Assembly (NCBI GenBank): GCA_004764695.1
Contig: SMSO01000034.1
Coordinates: 3,666,501 to 3,730,500 of the forward strand
Reading direction: 5' to 3'
From: Schizochytrium sp. TIO01
Taxonomy: Eukaryota; Sar; Bigyra; Thraustochytrida; Thraustochytriidae
DNA: 64,000 nt
Shown here: piece by piece, positions 1 through 12,219 of the stretch
Position numbering within the stretch: position 1 is the first letter of the stretch
Layout of the letters: each line of letters starts with the position of its first letter
Program-made: the position numbers and the translations under genes
Notes under the pieces: generated by a model
Told to the model about the DNA's origin: nothing
What the model saw: only the letters and a program-made list of their open reading frames with translations
Databases searched by the model: none

Positions 1-3000
1 ACGAGCAACACGAAGAAGCTTTTCTTCAAGCTGAACATTTCCCTTTTGTTTGTGAAGCAAGAGTTCCAAAGATACACCACTGACTACGAGAGCAACATGA
101 GCCTGAAACTCCGAGTTGGTCGAAGATGCATGCAAAAGATTGTGGCAAAATTTGCGAAAGCTGATAAATGGTGCAGCAAAGCCGCGGAGAAAAGTTGCGC
201 ATCTGCTAGCTCCTGCGTTGTTTTCAGCATTCGTAGCTCCCTGTTTCTCACTGTTGAAGTGATTTTTAATTGCCTTGGACTCTTCATAACGGTCCCATTG
301 CATATCCACACCTTGTGTAGCATGCTGGAGAACCTCAAGAATTTCATCAAGCTGTTCCTCAAGGCGAACCACGTCGTCTGATATGAGTTTCAACTGAAGC
401 ATTTTTGAGTCCAAAAGATTACTAGACAAACCAATGTTGATGGCGGTCTCAACCTTGTCACCTGTGAGCACCCAGACTTGGCAGCCAGCATCACGCAAGG
501 TTCGAATTGACTCAGGTACACCAAGTTGAAGCTGGTCCTCGATAGCACTGGCACCAACTAGCATGACATTGTTTTCAACAAGCTCAGCGGCTTTGGCCAG
601 CGCAGCTCCACGTTCGCCACTTTTGGCGACGAGTGCAGCTTTGTATGTACGATGCCAATCTTCGTATTCATCTGGGGTAAGCTCACGTTTGCCCATAACC
701 AGGGTTCGAAGACCATTCCACGAGTAAGCAGTGAGCGCATCATTAAGCTCTTTGACCTTTGCATCCTGACCTGCTGCCAGGCGCTCAAGCATCTTGTTGT
801 CAGCACCCTTCATCATCAAAACAATGGAATTGTCACTTGTACGATTGAGAACAAGTGACATACGCTTACGGGAGCTGTTGAAAGGGTTAACAGCAAGCAC
901 CTTGTATTCATCCTCCCCATGGGGAGTCTTGATTACAATACGGCCGTCTGAGGTTGACTGTAGGTCCACACCACATATTCCAGCAGCCTTTACAAAAGCT
1001 TCCTCATCGGGACTCTCGGCATTAAGTACGGGGTTTCCGTTTTCATCAAAATCAAGCACCACAGTGTGGCAAACGGCGAGCATGACAAAAAAGTCCATCA
1101 AAGCACGATGCTCATCTGTAGTTTGTTCCTCCTTAAGCATTTGAATTGCGCCCTCAAATACTTCAAGAACATCAATCGACTTAAGTGATGCCTCGGAGCC
1201 ACTATCACTGTCAAGGTCACTGCCGTCATCAAAGCCTCCCGATGGAGCACCAATCTCAAGATCGGCGAAGTGATCATCACTACTGACCTGTTTTAGATTC
1301 GGGTTCATTCATTGTGACATCCTCAGGGCCATTTTCTTGACTTTCCGCAGCTTCCTCCAGGACTGATTCCAGCGCCTTTTTGTCATCGGCATTAAAGGAT
1401 TTGGGTGCTGCAGGGTCGTCCGAGCCTTTGGCGGCATCATCCATTTCACTCTGATCAGGAGGTGGGGGTTGATGACCATACATGTTGCCATCAACCCAGC
1501 AGCCGACCATCTTCATTTGGTTGCGCGTGAGAGTTCCTGTTTTGTCGCTGAAAACGTGTGTAATTTGTCCGATTTCAGCAACCAGATTACTTGTACGACA
1601 GCTTGCGGCGGTATCCGATTCCTCGTGGTACATTTGAATATCCCACATGATCATGGCCTGAGCATAAAAGTTGAGAATTTCAACAATAATGATGATGGGG
1701 ATGGGGATCATGTTTGAGAGCAGAATTAAGTAAGTAAACAGGTAAGCGAGAGGTCCAGGAGTATTGAAGATCTCTGTCGAACTAGTGTTCTGAAAATACC
1801 AAAAGTCCGCTGTGTCTTGTACGTCGGTAAAGAGAATGACATCTGCGACAATAATGAGAATGCACATAAGAACCGTGACAATGAGAAGAATGCGGTTCAT
1901 AAAGAGATCAATGCGACCGAACTTGGCCGGAGAAGCTCTGCGCGACAAGGCGAGCTTGGTTTCTGGACCGGCATATGCGACAAGTCCAATGATCCACTTG
2001 GTATTACGCAGTTGCGATCCACGAAGAATGAGGTTCTTAAAATCAAGCGACTGCTTGTCACCATCGGAATCTGCTTGACCAGACTGATTCAGCTTTGAGC
2101 GCGGCACAAAGGTGGCATTGAACTGCATGAACACATTGGGCTGCTCATACTCGTACAAGCCAGTGGCAATGGTTGGAATAATTCTTGCGAGTCTTTCTTT
2201 TTCATGTGTCTGGTACTCGGGGGCACTCATGTAGCTTGACATGCGCTTACTGAGCAGCCGCGATGACTTTAGCGATTCAGCCACCTCAGTGTTCTGGAGC
2301 AGCGAAGCAGTCATGTATTTGGGGACCTCCTTCATCTTTAGGTTGGTTTCGCCATCGATACCACTTGTCTCGATGTAGCAAGTGGAACCCTTTTGGTCTG
2401 CACCATATGATGCCAAAAGAATCATATCTGCTGGTACAGATTCACGATCATTAACAACGACAAGGTCTCCAGGGAGGAGTTTACCCCAATTGGTCTCTTC
2501 GAGTTCGCCGTTCCGGATTCGAGCTACGGCACGGTTGTTTGTCTCACGATCACCACGATGGCGACGAAGGTCATCCATACCTTCAAAAATGAGTGCTACA
2601 CCAACGACGATGATAAGCAATGCGATAATGGTCACGGGGTTGAAAGAAACTGTCCACAGGTTATCACCATAGTAACCAACTAAGGCAATGATGGCGATGA
2701 AGAGATAGAACGCATTGGTAAAACGTAGAAACTGATATCCTGCAGCTTGCGGGACAAATGTCCATATGTTGTATTTGGCGGTGTGCGTAGTGTTCGACGT
2801 CCGGGACATGCTTCCATTCTTGGCTTGGCTCTTCACGAAACTTGTGGTGAAGGGGACACGGAGCTGGATCAGCTCGACCTTCTCACCCTTGCCTGGTTGC
2901 GGGACCTTCTTGCTGAAGGTGAATCCGATGATTCGTAGCCAACGAGCCCATGGGTCGAGTGTATCCTCTGTGGCCTGGTCCTCTTCGTCCTTCCGCACCT

Positions 3001-3481
3001 CCTCCATGGGCGTGGGTTCTACGCGGAAATTCATGAGTTCTGGATCCACCATATTCGACAGTGATGATTTGTTCTTTGAATGGCCAGGCTTCTTACTGTT
3101 GGCTGCGCTGTTGTAGGTATCTCCAAGTGAGGGTCTCACGGAATCACGTTTTTCGGATTCCACAGTTGCTGAGCTGCTGGTTTCCGCAGCCTCCTCATGC
3201 TGGCCATCATGATCTCCACTGGCACCTGTCGAGGCCACTGAGACGTCTTCATCAGAGGCGCTATTGTTCCTCATGTTGCCATTTCCATCGCCGTTGTTAT
3301 TAAAGTTATTGTTGTTGTTGCTAATACCGTCATTATTATTGGTGCTGTTCAACGTGTTCAAGGGGTCCGTAGCGCCACCGGCACCATCCGCATCAGCTCC
3401 GTACGCTGGATCAGGGCGCCCGCTGCCCGAATTTACGTTGTTTGTTGCATCAGGGGCATTTCTGCCCTGCCGTCCTGACAT
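1..3481 (-). CDS. P4-type ATPase (phospholipid flippase), 5' part, runs off left edge
   Basis: Encodes the N-terminal and middle parts of a P4-ATPase, a membrane pump that flips phospholipids to the cytosolic leaflet. Seen: a Ser/Asn/Asp-rich disordered N-terminus (about residues 1-190); the first membrane pair with FYLFIAIIALVGYYG; the actuator motif GIDGETNLK (about residue 374); the M4 region with PIPI where many P4 members have PISL; the phosphorylation motif DKTGTLT (Asp about residue 646); then SPDEEAF, KGAD and LTGDKVETAINIG of the nucleotide-binding and P domains. The frame is still open at base 1, so the hinge and C-terminal membrane segments lie outside the window. The start is the first in-frame ATG (3479-3481). 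The frame breaks once, between 1287 and 1318, in an acidic low-complexity linker after DKTGTLT (see the separate entry); both sides clearly belong to one protein. Family assignment is secure; lipid specificity cannot be read. Confidence 0.93.
1287..1318 (-). other. Frame break inside the P4-ATPase gene (AAAA run or 31-nt GT-AG segment)
   Basis: On the minus strand the upstream frame reaches TAG at about 1282 while the homologous downstream frame (DHFADLEIG...) is +1 to it. Shortening the AAAA run (TTTT at 1291-1294 on the plus strand) by one base restores a continuous frame through an acidic linker. Removing 1288-1318, which begins GTCACA and ends AACAG (31 nt), also restores frame. Thirty-one nucleotides would be very short for an intron, so I favour a sequence indel. 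Confidence 0.7.
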
Positions 3482-3675
3482 CGTGGCCCTCCACGACCCC
3501 ACGCCTCGCCGGCGAGGCAACGAGTTAGCGTAACGAGAAAGGGGTTTGCGCTTTCAAATGCTTTCTTTTCTCTCTCACCCATCTTCTTCGCAGAGTTGTT
3601 CATTATTCCCCATTCTTTTCTTTCGAATTAATTTCCTTTGAAACAGACACATCGTTTCAAATGGCCTTCTTCTTT

Positions 3676-3717
3676 CTTGTTTGTTTGTTTGTTTGTTTGT
3701 TTGTTTGTTTGTTTGTT
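3676..3717. repeat. (TTTG)n microsatellite
   Basis: About ten uninterrupted TTTG units, in the spacer about 200 bases upstream of the P4-ATPase start. Confidence 0.95.
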
Positions 3718-4618
3718 AGTTCACCCATTCAAATTCTTTCTTTCGCTCTTTATTATCACTTTCATAATGAAATAGCACCTATGCAGCACTACTCATATTA
3801 AACCTCCATTCGACTTGTTCTTCTTTCGCGCATTCCTTCGCTCGTTCTGAACTTCTTCTTCGTTTCGTCTTCTTCCTTTTCTCTTTTCCACGGCACTCAA
3901 TATGTACGCATCATGATATTATTAGAACTCCATAGTAGACTTTTCCCTCCTCCGTACTTTATTTTAAAACAAAATGGAATTGTTTTCCTTCTCTAAAAAA
4001 TTGTACATATATGTTCTGTTCCTTTCCTTTTGAATTTATTTAAATTTAAAAAAAAAAAAACTTAAAAACACTTACAAAAAAACTAAAAACAAAAAAAAAC
4101 TCTAAAACAGCAGATCAGGATTCGTCATTTCCTTCGCCACAGTTTACGTCTGTCACTTTTCGATTTCGCCGGACCAGAAGCAGAAAGCCGCCCTTGCTTT
4201 CACCACCCATACTAAAGCGCCAAAGCCGCAGTCTTCTCCTTCTCTACCCATATCTCCTCCCTCCCTTTCAACCTCCAACAGAACGAAAGCGCACATCATG
4301 ATGATTGGGTGATCATTTATTTATTTATCTATTTATTTATTCATTAAGAATAATAAATAACGAATATTAAGTAATTTATTATTTACTTAATCGATCGATT
4401 GATTTCCTTCCGCTGTCTTTTCGCTGTCTTTTCAAGTTTTCAAACTTCTTCTAGCTAAGCGCCTAGCTAGCTGACCAGTAGCACTGCCGTAGCTCGCAAT
4501 TCCTCTCCTGAGCCTCCCATCGCGCCTTGCTGAGCTTGTATCAAACTCACAGCAGCAGTTTCCTTCTGCTGCCGCCACCGACTCATCTCATATTGAGTGA
4601 CTCTGAGTAACTCATATT

Positions 4619-4645
4619 GAGAGAGAGAGAGAGAGAGAGAGAGAG
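4619..4645. repeat. (GA)n microsatellite
   Basis: About twelve GA dinucleotides, preceded by two copies of CTCATATTGAG. Confidence 0.9.
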
Positions 4646-5520
4646 TGAGTGGTTTCTCTGCGATTGGCGCCAACTTTGGGTCTCTTCTTCTCAGAGAGGG
4701 GCCTTCCCGAGGCCGCCTGTTCGCCGCTTCCCGAGGCCTGGTTTGGCTTGGCTGCTGGCTGCCAAGCGAGAGAGCGAGAGGGGAAGACGATAAGAAGGAG
4801 GGAGGCCTGGGAGGCCAGGAACGGAGATTCCCGCGCCTCGAAGAACCGCGACGCCGAGAACCCGAGCGGCCCCTCCGCAAGTAGACTATACGGCCTGCAA
4901 GTGGACTTTAGCCTCGATTTTCCATTTGCAGACCAAAATGTTTCACTTTGCGAAGCTCGCTATCTATCTGTCTGTAGTACTGTTCTTCTTGGTCTGCTTC
5001 TTCTCTCTCATTGAGTCTCATTTCCATGTATTTTATTTTATTTTTTTTAAACTAAATTATAATTTTATTTTATTTTATTTTATTTCTGTTTAAATTAAAA
5101 TGCCTTTTTTCGATTGTTGCTTTACGTTGTACTTTAGTCACGGCATTTTCAACTTTTAGAAACTTCATCCGCTTTCCTTCCGCTGTAGTAATAAGGCGCA
5201 GCAAGCAAGTTAACCTGTTTATCTATCCGAAAAGAGAAAATACTCAGGCGGCAGAGAAACAATACCATCTCGCTTTCAAAAGAGCAGTCCCTGCTAAGCG
5301 CTCCCATAGCAGTAGCTAAGCTGCCTTCTCCTCCTCTTCTCTGCAATGAGGGTCTTTGGCCCAAACCTTTGAGAGAAAGTCCTCTCTTTCCCCCCTTAGC
5401 ACCCACTAGTGCCTGCCTAGCAACGTGCGCCAAGCTGAGCGCGTTTTTAAAGTTATCATAATCAATGCTAAAACATGTTTAAGAATTAAACTTTAATTTT
5501 CAAACAGCCAAAGTCGTCGT

Positions 5521-5638
5521 GAATGAATGAATGAATGAATGAATGAATGAATGAATGAATGAATGAATGAATGAATGAATGAATGAATGAATGAATGAAT
5601 GAATGAATGAATGAATAAATGAATGAATGAATGAATGA
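5521..5638. repeat. (GAAT)n microsatellite, about 118 bp
   Basis: About 29 units of GAAT with a single substitution (AATAAATG near 5616). On the minus strand the array translates as a long Ser-Phe-Ile-His repeat in open frames, which is an effect of the repeat and not a gene. Confidence 0.97.
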
Positions 5639-6054
5639 GTACGGCCTCTTCGAAAACCCTCCATTCGTCGAAGCGTAGCTGAGCCAATCCCGATTCTGCC
5701 GAGCCGGCGCTGACCCGAGCGCGGCAGGAGACCGGCGCCTCGCTCGCTCTTGCACGGGACAGCCTGGCACACGCTCGCACCAGGCAGGCAGGCAGAGGCA
5801 GGCAGGCGAGCTCGCTCTGTCTGTGGAGGAAAGAAAGGCAGAGAACGAGGGCCAAAGGAGGAGGAGGCGGCAGCAGCAGTCTCCGTTCTCTCTGAGGTGA
5901 AAGAGAACGGCACTCACTCACTCGTCGATCTGCGGTGATTAAGGCGGAGCAGAGAGAACGGCGAAGGAACACGCGCCCACTCACATGATGCGTAGACAGT
6001 GTAGGAAGGGGAGAACAGAGAACGCCCCATGAAGAAGCAGACAGAACAAAGAGG

Positions 6055-6098
6055 GTTTGTTTCTTTGTTTGTTTGTCTGTTTGTTTGTCTGTTTGTTT
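6055..6098. repeat. (TTTG/TCTG)n microsatellite
   Basis: Tandem TTTG units interspersed with TCTG. It lies about 75 bases upstream of a short candidate ORF at 6175. Confidence 0.9.
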
Positions 6099-6174
6099 GC
6101 ACGAACAGAAGAGAGCCTGAAGAAACGGAGTCTGAAGGTCTCGAAGCTTGCTCAGAGCTGCTCTGTCTGGACAG

Positions 6175-6396
6175 ATGGCGTCTTCGCCACAGTTTGGTGC
6201 CTCGTCTCCTCAGCTCCTTCAGTTTATACGCTTCGGCATCCCGTGGATTTATTTTTGGTATCGATTGCAGAATCAAGTTATGAAATTGAGAGAACCTGGA
6301 CCTTGGCTGCCGGGAGGACCTATGGCGATAAGGTGGACGGGAGAACACCGCCATGGGCCCGTCGGCGAAAGGTCTATCGAAAGACCATCACGCTGA
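6175..6396 (+). CDS. Candidate short ORF, 73 codons, one hydrophobic aromatic segment
   Basis: An ATG in a plausible context (ACAG before ATGGCG) opens a 73-codon frame. It starts MASSPQFGASSPQ, then has an aromatic hydrophobic stretch (FIRFGIPWIYFWYRL, about residues 17-31) and a Pro/Gly-rich part (EPGPWLPGGP). It follows a GC-rich block resembling a promoter or 5' UTR, in a region otherwise without genes. It could be a small membrane protein, a first coding exon whose other exons I cannot place, or a chance ORF. I recognise no family, and a frame of this size is expected by chance in 10 kb. Confidence 0.25.
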   Translation: MASSPQFGASSPQLLQFIRFGIPWIYFWYRLQNQVMKLREPGPWLPGGPMAIRWTGEHRHGPVGERSIERPSR

Positions 6397-9300
6397 TGCG
6401 CAATGGTGAATGCAGGAATTAACTTCGCCTCGAAAACGCTGTGTTTGTTTCTTGTAAAGCAATGCAAGGCGGCAAGTCTTCATTCAGGTGCACTGCACAT
6501 CTTCTTGCCTGCTGTAGCGAGTGAGTCTTTCTCGACTGAAATACTGCATATTTATCATATATTCTGTTTCATTAATATCTATTCTTTATCTTCAAATGGC
6601 ATTGTTATTTTTATTTCATCTTTTTAAATGTACTAATAGAAGCAGTAATAGAAAAACGAGCCCTTCCAAGTTAGTACCCTACCTATGGATTTTAGTATGC
6701 TCGAGTTCAGCTTTTGACAAAACAGAACATGTTTTCCTACTCTATTTTTTCTTTTTTCTTTTTTCAATTGCCAAAAGGTGCTTTAAAAAAAAAAAATGTT
6801 AATTTTTTTAATCACTATTATTATCTCTCGCAGTGTTAGTATTTTAATTTTTAAAATGATTTGTAGAATATGTAAATAAAATGATCAAACGTTGGAATCA
6901 GAATCGATGGAAAGATTTCCAGCTCAGGAGGAAAACCTTCGCAAAGCTTGCGTGGGAGAGCTGAAGACCTCCGTTGCTGCTGTGCCAACTGTGAACTTGG
7001 GACGAAGCAGCGGCAGCCGCCTTGAATCTCGCATCGACCTCCCCATTTAATATCTGATTCCTGGTGCCGCATTCTTGCTTCCTGCCCGCCACCTTTCGTA
7101 CCAGTACCTACCGTGTTCTGTACCGTGGGACGCCCATATATATCCCTTAGGAGGTAAGATAAAGATAGTTTTATCACCATGAGAAGAACGACGAGAGAAA
7201 CCTCCAGTTTCTCACTCTTACTCCCTGTCTCTGTCTCCTCCACCTGTTAGAACACCTCAGCGCAAATAACACCTAGATACTGGTAAATAAACATGTACCC
7301 TACCAGTTAGTAGTATCTCTTCAAGCTTGGGTTTTCTCTTTTCATTGTTGCTGTTCGATTACCGCTACTGAAAATTACCTTTCAGTATTTTTAATATTGA
7401 AAGTAAAGTAAATAGATTTCAAAAATTGGATTAAAGCATTTTTAGAATGGCGATTATGGCGATAACTAATTACCATTCTCTTGAAACACAAGTAAAAGTT
7501 AATGTAGTATTTAACATTCAAGTAAAGTACGAATAAAAGTAGACCAATAGCCATCAAAGGGGGAGGTAGGGAATAGCAGGGCTCATTAAAGTTCGCGACA
7601 GCACTGGAGATCGTGGTACGCAAAAAGGAGTTTGGCTGCAGTAGGTTGAAACGATTCAGAAATAAATGCCTGCTTAGGAACGAACCCCCAAACCCCGAAA
7701 GCGATCGCTTTCTTAGTGACGATCTTCGAAAACGATCTTCTTCGAGCTCGCGTACGGACAAAGGGCGATGAGCGCTCAGGCTCTATCCAACGTATCGCCT
7801 GTGTTTCCTTGAAGGCTGAAGCGGCAACTCCAATGCAACATACTTTCTGTCTGCTGATGAGGGGAAATGCATTGGCCAGAGCTGCTTTTGTTCAATCAAG
7901 TCTGACTATAGAATTGCGCTCTGAGGAAAAGAAACAAAGCTTTGGGTGCTGGCGAATCAAACCACGGCGACCAGGGCATCGCAAAGCGCACCTCCTCAAG
8001 CGCGCGCACGTGTTTTCGAGATTGGCGCGGATAGACACCTACCTCTATCTCGAATAAAAACTTCGCGTGAGCGAGATTTCTTCGTAAAGTCCGGTTGAAC
8101 GAACTGATCGCAGACTTCGAAAGGAGCCTGCCTGATTCAACTCCTTTCGTCGTTCTGAAGAACCATAAATGGGTGATTGAGGCGTTGATTCGTCGATTCG
8201 TCGATTGTCTAAGTTATTGAGCCACTGAGTTAGTTAGACAGTCAGCGAGAGAGAGCCAAGGTTGGCCATGGATGCACGCATGGATGCACGCTCGCTTCGG
8301 GCTGAGAACTCCGCTCGCTTTCTCGTTAAACTGTGGCCACTCTCCGCGACTAGCATGGCGAATTGCATGGCGAATTGCATGGCGAATTGCATTACGAATG
8401 CACACGCCTGAGCACGTCCAAGCTCTGCGGATCCTCTAGAGAGTGTTGTGCAGTTCGCAGCGCCTGTGTAACGTTACTGAGACGAAAATGGCCCTCCTGT
8501 ATTTTAAAGAGTGAGCATCAGCTTTCGCAGGTCTACAGAAACCTCGCTGGTCGCTTTCGAGGTTTCAATCACCAGCTGCACCTACCCCTTCGCAGGTATG
8601 AGTGAGCGTCGCTGACACAAGAACCCAGGCGGCTCCGAAGCTGCAAAGCTGCAGAGCACTTCGATTGAGCCATGCTTGGGGATCCGTCTTCTAAAAACCT
8701 CATCTGGACTGAGGCGAAGGTTTCATTCGTTCCTGATTCAACAGAACTGCTTAACACAGCGCCTGATCGTTTCATTCCCCGCCCCAACGAGCTCTCTGTG
8801 GCGGCCGCGCGCATGAAAGGTGCGTGCAGGCGTGAAATAGAAGAGAGTCGAGGATCCATCAACACAGAAAGGGCCCCCGATTGTCGATGCGGCGTGGAGC
8901 CCAAAGCGGCACTCAAACAGACAGACCGCCTACAACCTACTAGGACCTACCTACCTACGCTCGTTCTCAACGTGTTCCGTTCATTTCGAAGGCAAGCAAC
9001 CAAGTTCTTTTTGAAGGAACAAGGGCTTGAAAGAAAGAACAGTCTTCAATCAATTCCACAGAGAGATAAACTTTTTTTCACGGAAGACACAGACCGCCTA
9101 TTATGCTCAGTGTCATTTTTATTTTTAAAAATATTCGAAAGTTAGTATCGGCCTGCCATATTATCTGTTTAAGTTTAGACAGTTTCTTAATTCCAATCAA
9201 ACATCTCCTCTAAGCCGTAGATATAGATAGTACTTCCGCTGAGCCCAGGAAGCTTAGTTCGATCGCTGACTCTTTGCGCTGAGCTCTTCTTATTTCTTCC

Positions 9301-12200
9301 CTTTCTTCTCTACATCCAATGGCGCTGTGTTTGAGACAGCTCGAAGTACGTGCTTTGTTTCGCAAGAACTTCGAGTCTGTGCTCGACACTGTCGAAAGCC
9401 GGGCCTGAAGCAAGCAAGCAAGCAACACGCACGACCAAGATTGCCTTCGCCCAAAGCCTGAGCAGCTATCGCCATTGGCAGTTCGCGAGAGCGGGAAATG
9501 ATAACGATTAGAAGCGCCTCTACTTCGCGATTGAGAAGGCCAAAGACGACAAGAAGAAGAAGAAGAGAAGAAGTGAAAGATCAGCGCCGAATTATTGCTG
9601 TTCTTTCACGAAATCACCTGTTAGGACTAAGCTACTACTGCAAGAAAGAAACAAGAAAAAAACGCTTAGTTTCATTATAATGGGAGTTTGAAAGTTTCTC
9701 ATTTCTTTGCGTCTTTAATTTTTATTTGATGTTATTTTTTAGTTAAAATAAAAAATCAATCGAGGTATTCAAGGTTTCTTTTCGCCTCCTGAAGATGAAG
9801 AGATTTGGTATTCTCTTTTAATTGAAATAAAATGTTTCAGGCTCTTGTGGTTCACACATTTAAAAAGAATCGTTTCAACTTGTGTGTATGCAGCATGTAC
9901 GTATGGTTGATATTTAATTTTTATCATTATAAAGTCTATTCTAAGGATGGCATAAATAACATACAGCAATGTCGTAAGTCTCGCCAGTGTGGGCATAGCA
10001 AGGACCGAGGCCGGGCTGAACGAATATAGAAGCCAAACCAACAACTAAACGAAACGAAACGAAACGAAACCAACCCGTGCCACTGCCGACATTGCCGTCT
10101 CCTGGAACCTCCAGCCTCAGACAGAAGCGAGGAAACCGGGCACGCTGCAGAGAACGCTGACTGCAGACGGGTCTACCCCATCCATGCATGCATGAGTGCG
10201 GGTCTCCGTCCAGCATGAGTTCCCAAGATCAATAATGGAAACGGTGATCAAGACAAAAGCATGAAGAGCAAAACCAAGATCTTCTTTGGTTTATCAACTC
10301 TTTCATTCTCGCGCGATGAAGCACTTAGACCTCAAATGCACCAGGGTTTACGCGTCTCATCTGCATTGCTTTACTGTAAAATGTCTGCCATCTTCGCCTC
10401 GCCTTGAATAAATCCGGGTTTAGCACGTGAATTTGTGTGCAGATATGATATGACGGCTACCGCTGTTGCAACAAAGGTGAACAAAACAATTGGCTTTCAT
10501 CCGGCCAATGATTCGTGACATTGATCGCTGTTGTATGCTGTCACTTTGAGCTAAATCTGATGGCGTGTTTATCTCTCTGCCTGGCACCTCTACATAATCC
10601 AAAGGTATTCACTTTTGGCTTGTTGCCGAGAGACATTCAATAAGATTTGCAAAGTCTGGTTTTGCTTAGTTGTACCAATGCGGCAAAGCAAAGCAAAGCA
10701 AAGGCACAAAGCAGAACATCGAACGAAGATGGATCGCTTATGCTAAAATTGTTGCATGTGATCAGATTTATAAAAAGTGCAAATCTGTGACTTCGATTGC
10801 GAATCAATCACACAGATGTTTCGATGCGCAGGGATGCGTACAAAGACACGATGCTTTGGTGGGATGGTGTTGGAGCTGAAGTGCCGTCCTGTGTGTTCTG
10901 TCTGACGGCGGCTCTGGTGTAGTCGGCGATTGAGATGATCAGCAGCCTACAGGTAGATGGCCGAGAACCAAGCTTGTTTGCTGATGGCGTGGTTGCTGGA
11001 GAACCATCTTGAAAGGCGAGTACGGAGAAGACAAGAAATCGAACGAACTTGTTGAACCTTGAAGGAGTAATCTTAGTTGTAGAAATGGTTTATTTCCGTG
11101 AGGGCAGCTTTCCCGATCATCATTTTGTTGATGGGCAGCATTGTTTTGCAGCAACAGTGAAACTTGGCTTGAGAAACCATGGCACACAGCACATACAGCT
11201 GCGGCTGAATATAATATGCAATACAGATTCTTTTGGAAATCTGACAGCCTGAACGATATGGCGTATCGTCTGTATCCCGAAACCGATACTTGCCTCGGGC
11301 CTGTGAAGAGCTGGGCCACAGGCGCTACAGACGATTTTTTCATGCTGTCCCTTAAACCTCTCAACTTGATTTATTTATTTATCTACTTTAGTTATTCTTT
11401 TTATTTATTATTTGAGTTTAAAAGAATAAAAACAAAAAAACAAAAACATATTTTTCCATTCAGTATAATAGGTCCTTAAATTTAAATGTATATATAAACT
11501 ACCGTCAAGGTAGATGCACCTGACAGTAGCTTTTTTTTATTATCTACGTGTCACTATTATTATTAAAAGATAATTAAAACATATTTTTCATCTTCTAATA
11601 TTTCTTTATTTAATCTTTTCTTTTATTGGTATAGAACCAGTTGTCAGAATCACATGAGTTCGCTAAAATTCATGAAGAGCATGGACTCAGTCGTGACCTG
11701 AATTATGATAGCTTTGTGACTTGATATCAGGCGAGCAAATTTCGACAGACATGAATTGCCACGACGGAGGACCCTTCCTTGAATTCAAAGCACTAGGCAC
11801 GCATCAGTCTCGGCCCAATACAGTTCAATCAAGTTGGTTGGAGCGGTTTCTGCTGCCTTCCGAGAGACACGCTTCAGCATGCATATGGCAAAGCCGAGCA
11901 GAACATCTCGTTTCCATGATGTGTTGAATTCTTCATCATCACCTCTACAGATCTACTCCCCATCACGACAAAAACCTTCAGCTCTTGCTTCAGCGATTTC
12001 ACACAGAACTCTCGTGTCTGCCCACTCATCGAACGGACGTCAAATATAGCCACTCGTTGACACGATACAGCCTCGTGCATCGGCATGATCCAAATATCTG
12101 AAAGAAAGTCAATATCGAACATGCTGTTGTTGATTCATCATGAATGACAAGTTAGTCAATCGCAAGAAAGTACTCGTCAAGGCATTATCGGCTAGCATTA
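6397..12200. other. Intergenic: long gene-poor spacer
   Basis: No gene is supported here. The stretch holds homopolymer and AT-rich runs, two copies of a 12-mer CATGGATGCACG (about 8267-8290), three copies of ATGGCGAATTGC (about 8354-8389) and a short GAAAC tandem repeat (about 10048-10070). The longest ATG-initiated frame, 157 codons at 8672-9145, has no recognisable motif. The right end (about 11640-12200) has mixed composition and may belong to the decayed retroelement beside it. Confidence 0.5.
8354..8389. repeat. Three tandem copies of a 12-mer
   Basis: ATGGCGAATTGC is repeated three times head to tail, followed by a partial, diverged copy (ATTACGAATGC). A different 12-mer is duplicated about 70 bases upstream. 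Confidence 0.9.
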
Positions 12201-12219
12201 ACTTATCCATTCATGCTTA

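Larger units (their letters stand above)
3482..6174. other. Intergenic: AT-rich spacer with microsatellites and GC-rich islands
   Basis: I see no supported gene here. The stretch holds a TTTG tract (about 3676-3717), TTTA-type repeats (about 4314-4340), a GA tract (about 4619-4645), a GC-rich block (about 4660-4880), a TTTTA tract (about 5030-5085), the long GAAT array at 5521-5638 and another GC-rich block (about 5690-5930). The GC-rich blocks are open on both strands by composition only. The part next to 3482 should hold the P4-ATPase promoter and 5' UTR. Confidence 0.6.

Noticed and set aside
4467-5014. Overlapping frames on both strands in a GC-rich block
   Set aside because: Open frames on both strands at once in a GC-rich stretch point to composition and not to coding.
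5486-5984. Three long minus-strand frames with a Ser-Phe-Ile-His repeat
   Set aside because: They are translations of the GAAT microsatellite, whose four-base period cannot create stops on that strand.
8672-9145. 157-codon ATG-initiated frame
   Set aside because: No domain, biased composition or recognisable motif; a frame of this length is expected by chance in a 10-kb spacer.
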